Shown one piece after another: positions 6,349 through 7,816 of a stretch of DNA of 7,816 nt. Location of the stretch: the NCBI GenBank assembly GCA_026388755.1, contig JAPLJE010000528.1, positions 1-7,816 on the forward strand, given 5' to 3'. Position 1 is the first letter of the stretch; every line of letters starts with the position of its first letter. Both the position numbers and the translations under genes were made by a program. This DNA comes from Deltaproteobacteria bacterium. GTDB taxonomy: Bacteria > Desulfobacterota > Desulfobacteria > Desulfobacterales > Desulfatirhabdiaceae. A model generated the notes under the pieces. It had not been told where the DNA came from, ran no database searches, and saw nothing but the letters and a program-made list of their open reading frames with translations.

Positions 6349-6425
6349 CAAGCATATAAAACCTTCAGCCAATTCATTAGAATTCGGCCTGTACAGGATA
6401 ATCTACCGATTTGAATAACAATGGA

Positions 6426-6505
6426 GTGAGTGCGTGAGTGAAAGATTTTCCCCACACACTCAACATCCCCCGATTTGATCTTACTCACTGTTCCCTCACA
6501 CTCAC
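6426..6505. terminator. Possible bidirectional terminator between convergent genes
   Basis: GTGAGTGCGTGAGTGAAAG at 6426-6444 pairs imperfectly with CTGTTCCCTCACACTCAC at 6488-6505: one mismatch and a few unpaired bases, with a loop of about 43. CACACACTCA at 6453-6462 offers a second, closer partner for 6427-6436. The right arm overlaps the ppdK stop codon. The two genes point at each other here, where a terminator is expected, but there is no clean T-run, so this is a candidate. Confidence 0.35.
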
Positions 6506-7816
6506 TTTCGCAGCGCCGCATGCGCCGCTGCCAAGCGTGCAATGGGAACCCGGAACGGAGAGCAGGACACATAAGTCAATCCCAGTTCATGGCATAAGTG
6601 AATGGACTGGGGGTCCCCGCCATGTTCACCGCAAATTCCGCATTCCAGATCGGGTTTAACGGACCGGCCCTTGATCAGGGCGGTTTTCATCAGCTCTCCC
6701 ACGCCTTCCCGATCAATGGTGGTAAAGGGATTGTGCGGCAGAATGCCTGCTTCCAGATAGTGGACCAGAAAACTGGCTTCTGCGTCATCCCGTGAAATCC
6801 CAAAAGTCGTTTGCGTCAGGTCATTGGTTCCAAAGGAAAAGAATTCGGCGTATTCGGCGATCTTTTCGGCTGTCAGCGCTGCACGGGGAATCTCGATCAT
6901 GGTTCCGAATTTATAATCGATATCCATGCCCCAGTCATCCATGACCTTTCGGGCTTCCGCCTCAAGGATCTCACGCTGGCACTTCAGCTCGTTCACATGG
7001 CAGGTGAGCGGGATCATGATTTTCGGATGAACATGAATGCCTTCCTTGGTGGCCATGCAGGCGGCCTCAAAAACCGCCTTGACCTGCATGATGGTAATCT
7101 CCGGAATGTGGATCCCCAGACGAACCCCGCGCATTCCCAGCATGGGGTTGGATTCCCTCAGATTCTCCAGTCGTTTTAGAACATTCTCCTTGGCGCGTAT
7201 CTGATTGAGCAGCTCATCGAGTTCCGTAAGATTGGCGGCCTGTTTGATTCGAAGCTTTAAATCCGCCAGATCCCGAATCAGATCAACATGGTTGGGCAAA
7301 AATTCATGCAGCGGTGGATCCAGCAGTCGAATGATGACCGGAAGCCCGTCCATGATCTTGAAGATGCCATAAAAATCTTCCCGCTGAAACGGCAGAATCA
7401 TGTCGAGAGCTTCGCGCCTTTCGATGGGTAGATCGGTCATGATCATTTTCTGAACAAAGGGAAGCCGTTCGGTTTCAAAGAACATATGCTCGGAGCGGCA
7501 GAGACCGATGCCTTCGGCCCCGTATTCCCTGGCCCGGGCGGCATCCCGCGGGTAGTCGGCATTGGCCCAGACGCCAAGGCGCCGGTATTTATCCGCCCAT
7601 GATAGCAGCTTGATGAGCCAGGGGTCGTTGATGTCGGGGATGGTGGTATTGAGTTTCCCGAGGTAAACCTCTCCGACGGTGCCGTCAATCGAGATCCAGT
7701 CACCTTCCCGAATGATCTTGTCCTTCATCATGATGCGGCGTTTGATCATGTCAATTCTCAGATCAGTTAAGCCGACCACGGCAGGCTTTCCAAACTGCCG
7801 GGCGACTAGCGCTGCA
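6502..7816 (-). CDS. ppdK: Pyruvate phosphate dikinase, C-terminal part (cut by window edge)
   Basis: The minus-strand frame is open from the window edge to a TGA at 6502-6504, about 437 residues. A GTG at 7779 is internal, because the residues before it (AALVARQFGKPAV) continue the family's TSHAALVARQ motif. The base at 7816 is the last base of the catalytic His codon, so the cut falls right after that His. Further family motifs follow in order: ISIDGTVGEVYLG, GAEGIGLCRSEHMFF, RLLDPPLHEFLP, LGMRGVRLG, FGTMIEIPRAAL, FSFGTNDLTQ, and GICGEHGGDP with the catalytic Cys codon at 6631-6633. It ends VSCSPFRVPIARLAAA, typical of the family. The enzyme interconverts pyruvate, ATP and phosphate with phosphoenolpyruvate, AMP and pyrophosphate. 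It is soluble and used in gluconeogenesis or glycolysis. The phosphoenolpyruvate/pyruvate-binding domain looks intact. It is slightly more GC-rich than the genes to the left and converges on the broken regulator, with no functional link seen. Confidence 0.97.
   Translation of the reverse strand, partial: AALVARQFGKPAVVGLTDLRIDMIKRRIMMKDKIIREGDWISIDGTVGEVYLGKLNTTIPDINDPWLIKLLSWADKYRRLGVWANADYPRDAARAREYGAEGIGLCRSEHMFFETERLPFVQKMIMTDLPIERREALDMILPFQREDFYGIFKIMDGLPVIIRLLDPPLHEFLPNHVDLIRDLADLKLRIKQAANLTELDELLNQIRAKENVLKRLENLRESNPMLGMRGVRLGIHIPEITIMQVKAVFEAACMATKEGIHVHPKIMIPLTCHVNELKCQREILEAEARKVMDDWGMDIDYKFGTMIEIPRAALTAEKIAEYAEFFSFGTNDLTQTTFGISRDDAEASFLVHYLEAGILPHNPFTTIDREGVGELMKTALIKGRSVKPDLECGICGEHGGDPQSIHLCHELGLTYVSCSPFRVPIARLAAAHAALRK

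Noticed and set aside
6438..7179. Plus-strand open frames opposite ppdK (6438-6659, 6598-6795, 6811-7179)
   Set aside because: They are the antisense of a strongly conserved enzyme gene and have no recognisable products.
1..7816. CRISPR array, insertion sequence or prophage genes
   Set aside because: No spaced direct repeats, transposase, integrase or phage-like gene was seen on either strand.

Overview
The window carries mostly plus-strand genes, with one large gene fragment on the minus strand at the right end. The style fits a Desulfobacterota (deltaproteobacterial, probably Desulfobacterales) chromosome. That placement is inference: it rests on a Roadblock/LC7 protein beside an MglA-type GTPase, a pilus/secretion ATPase with an N-terminal TPR region, and pyruvate phosphate dikinase. 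No marker gene fixes the taxon.

Layout: (1) 1-363 is the 3' end of a gene whose start lies outside the window. It encodes a CxxC motif followed by a clear ten-residue repeat with Gln at every tenth position. (2) 364-790 has no convincing gene but holds a possible sigma70-like promoter. (3) 791-2733 is a tight four-gene cluster: a Roadblock/LC7 (MglB-like) protein, an MglA-family GTPase with a TTG start, an unrecognised 228-residue helical protein, and a 59-residue zinc-ribbon protein. (4) 2734-3083 separates this cluster from the next gene and holds one weak minus-strand ORF. (5) 3084-5459 encodes a 791-residue GspE/PilB-type ATPase with TPR-like repeats and a degenerate MshEN-type domain ahead of an intact motor. 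(6) 5460-5637 contains an imperfect, nested inverted repeat of about 100 bp. (7) 5638-6348 is a receiver-PAS regulator that appears broken by one in-frame deletion, leaving a TAA at the junction. (8) 6349-6501 separates convergent genes and holds an imperfect inverted repeat. (9) 6502-7816 (minus) is the C-terminal half of ppdK, cut by the window edge just after the phosphorylated histidine.

How they may work together: the Roadblock protein and GTPase look like a polarity switch of the MglB/MglA kind. The ATPase would power a type IV pilus or type II secretion machine. In Myxococcus, MglA-GTP reaches the pilus machine through the TPR protein SgmX. Here a TPR region is fused to the ATPase itself, so a direct GTPase-to-motor link is an attractive but untested idea. 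The two small unknown proteins between them are candidate accessory parts. ppdK is a central-metabolism gene and looks unrelated.
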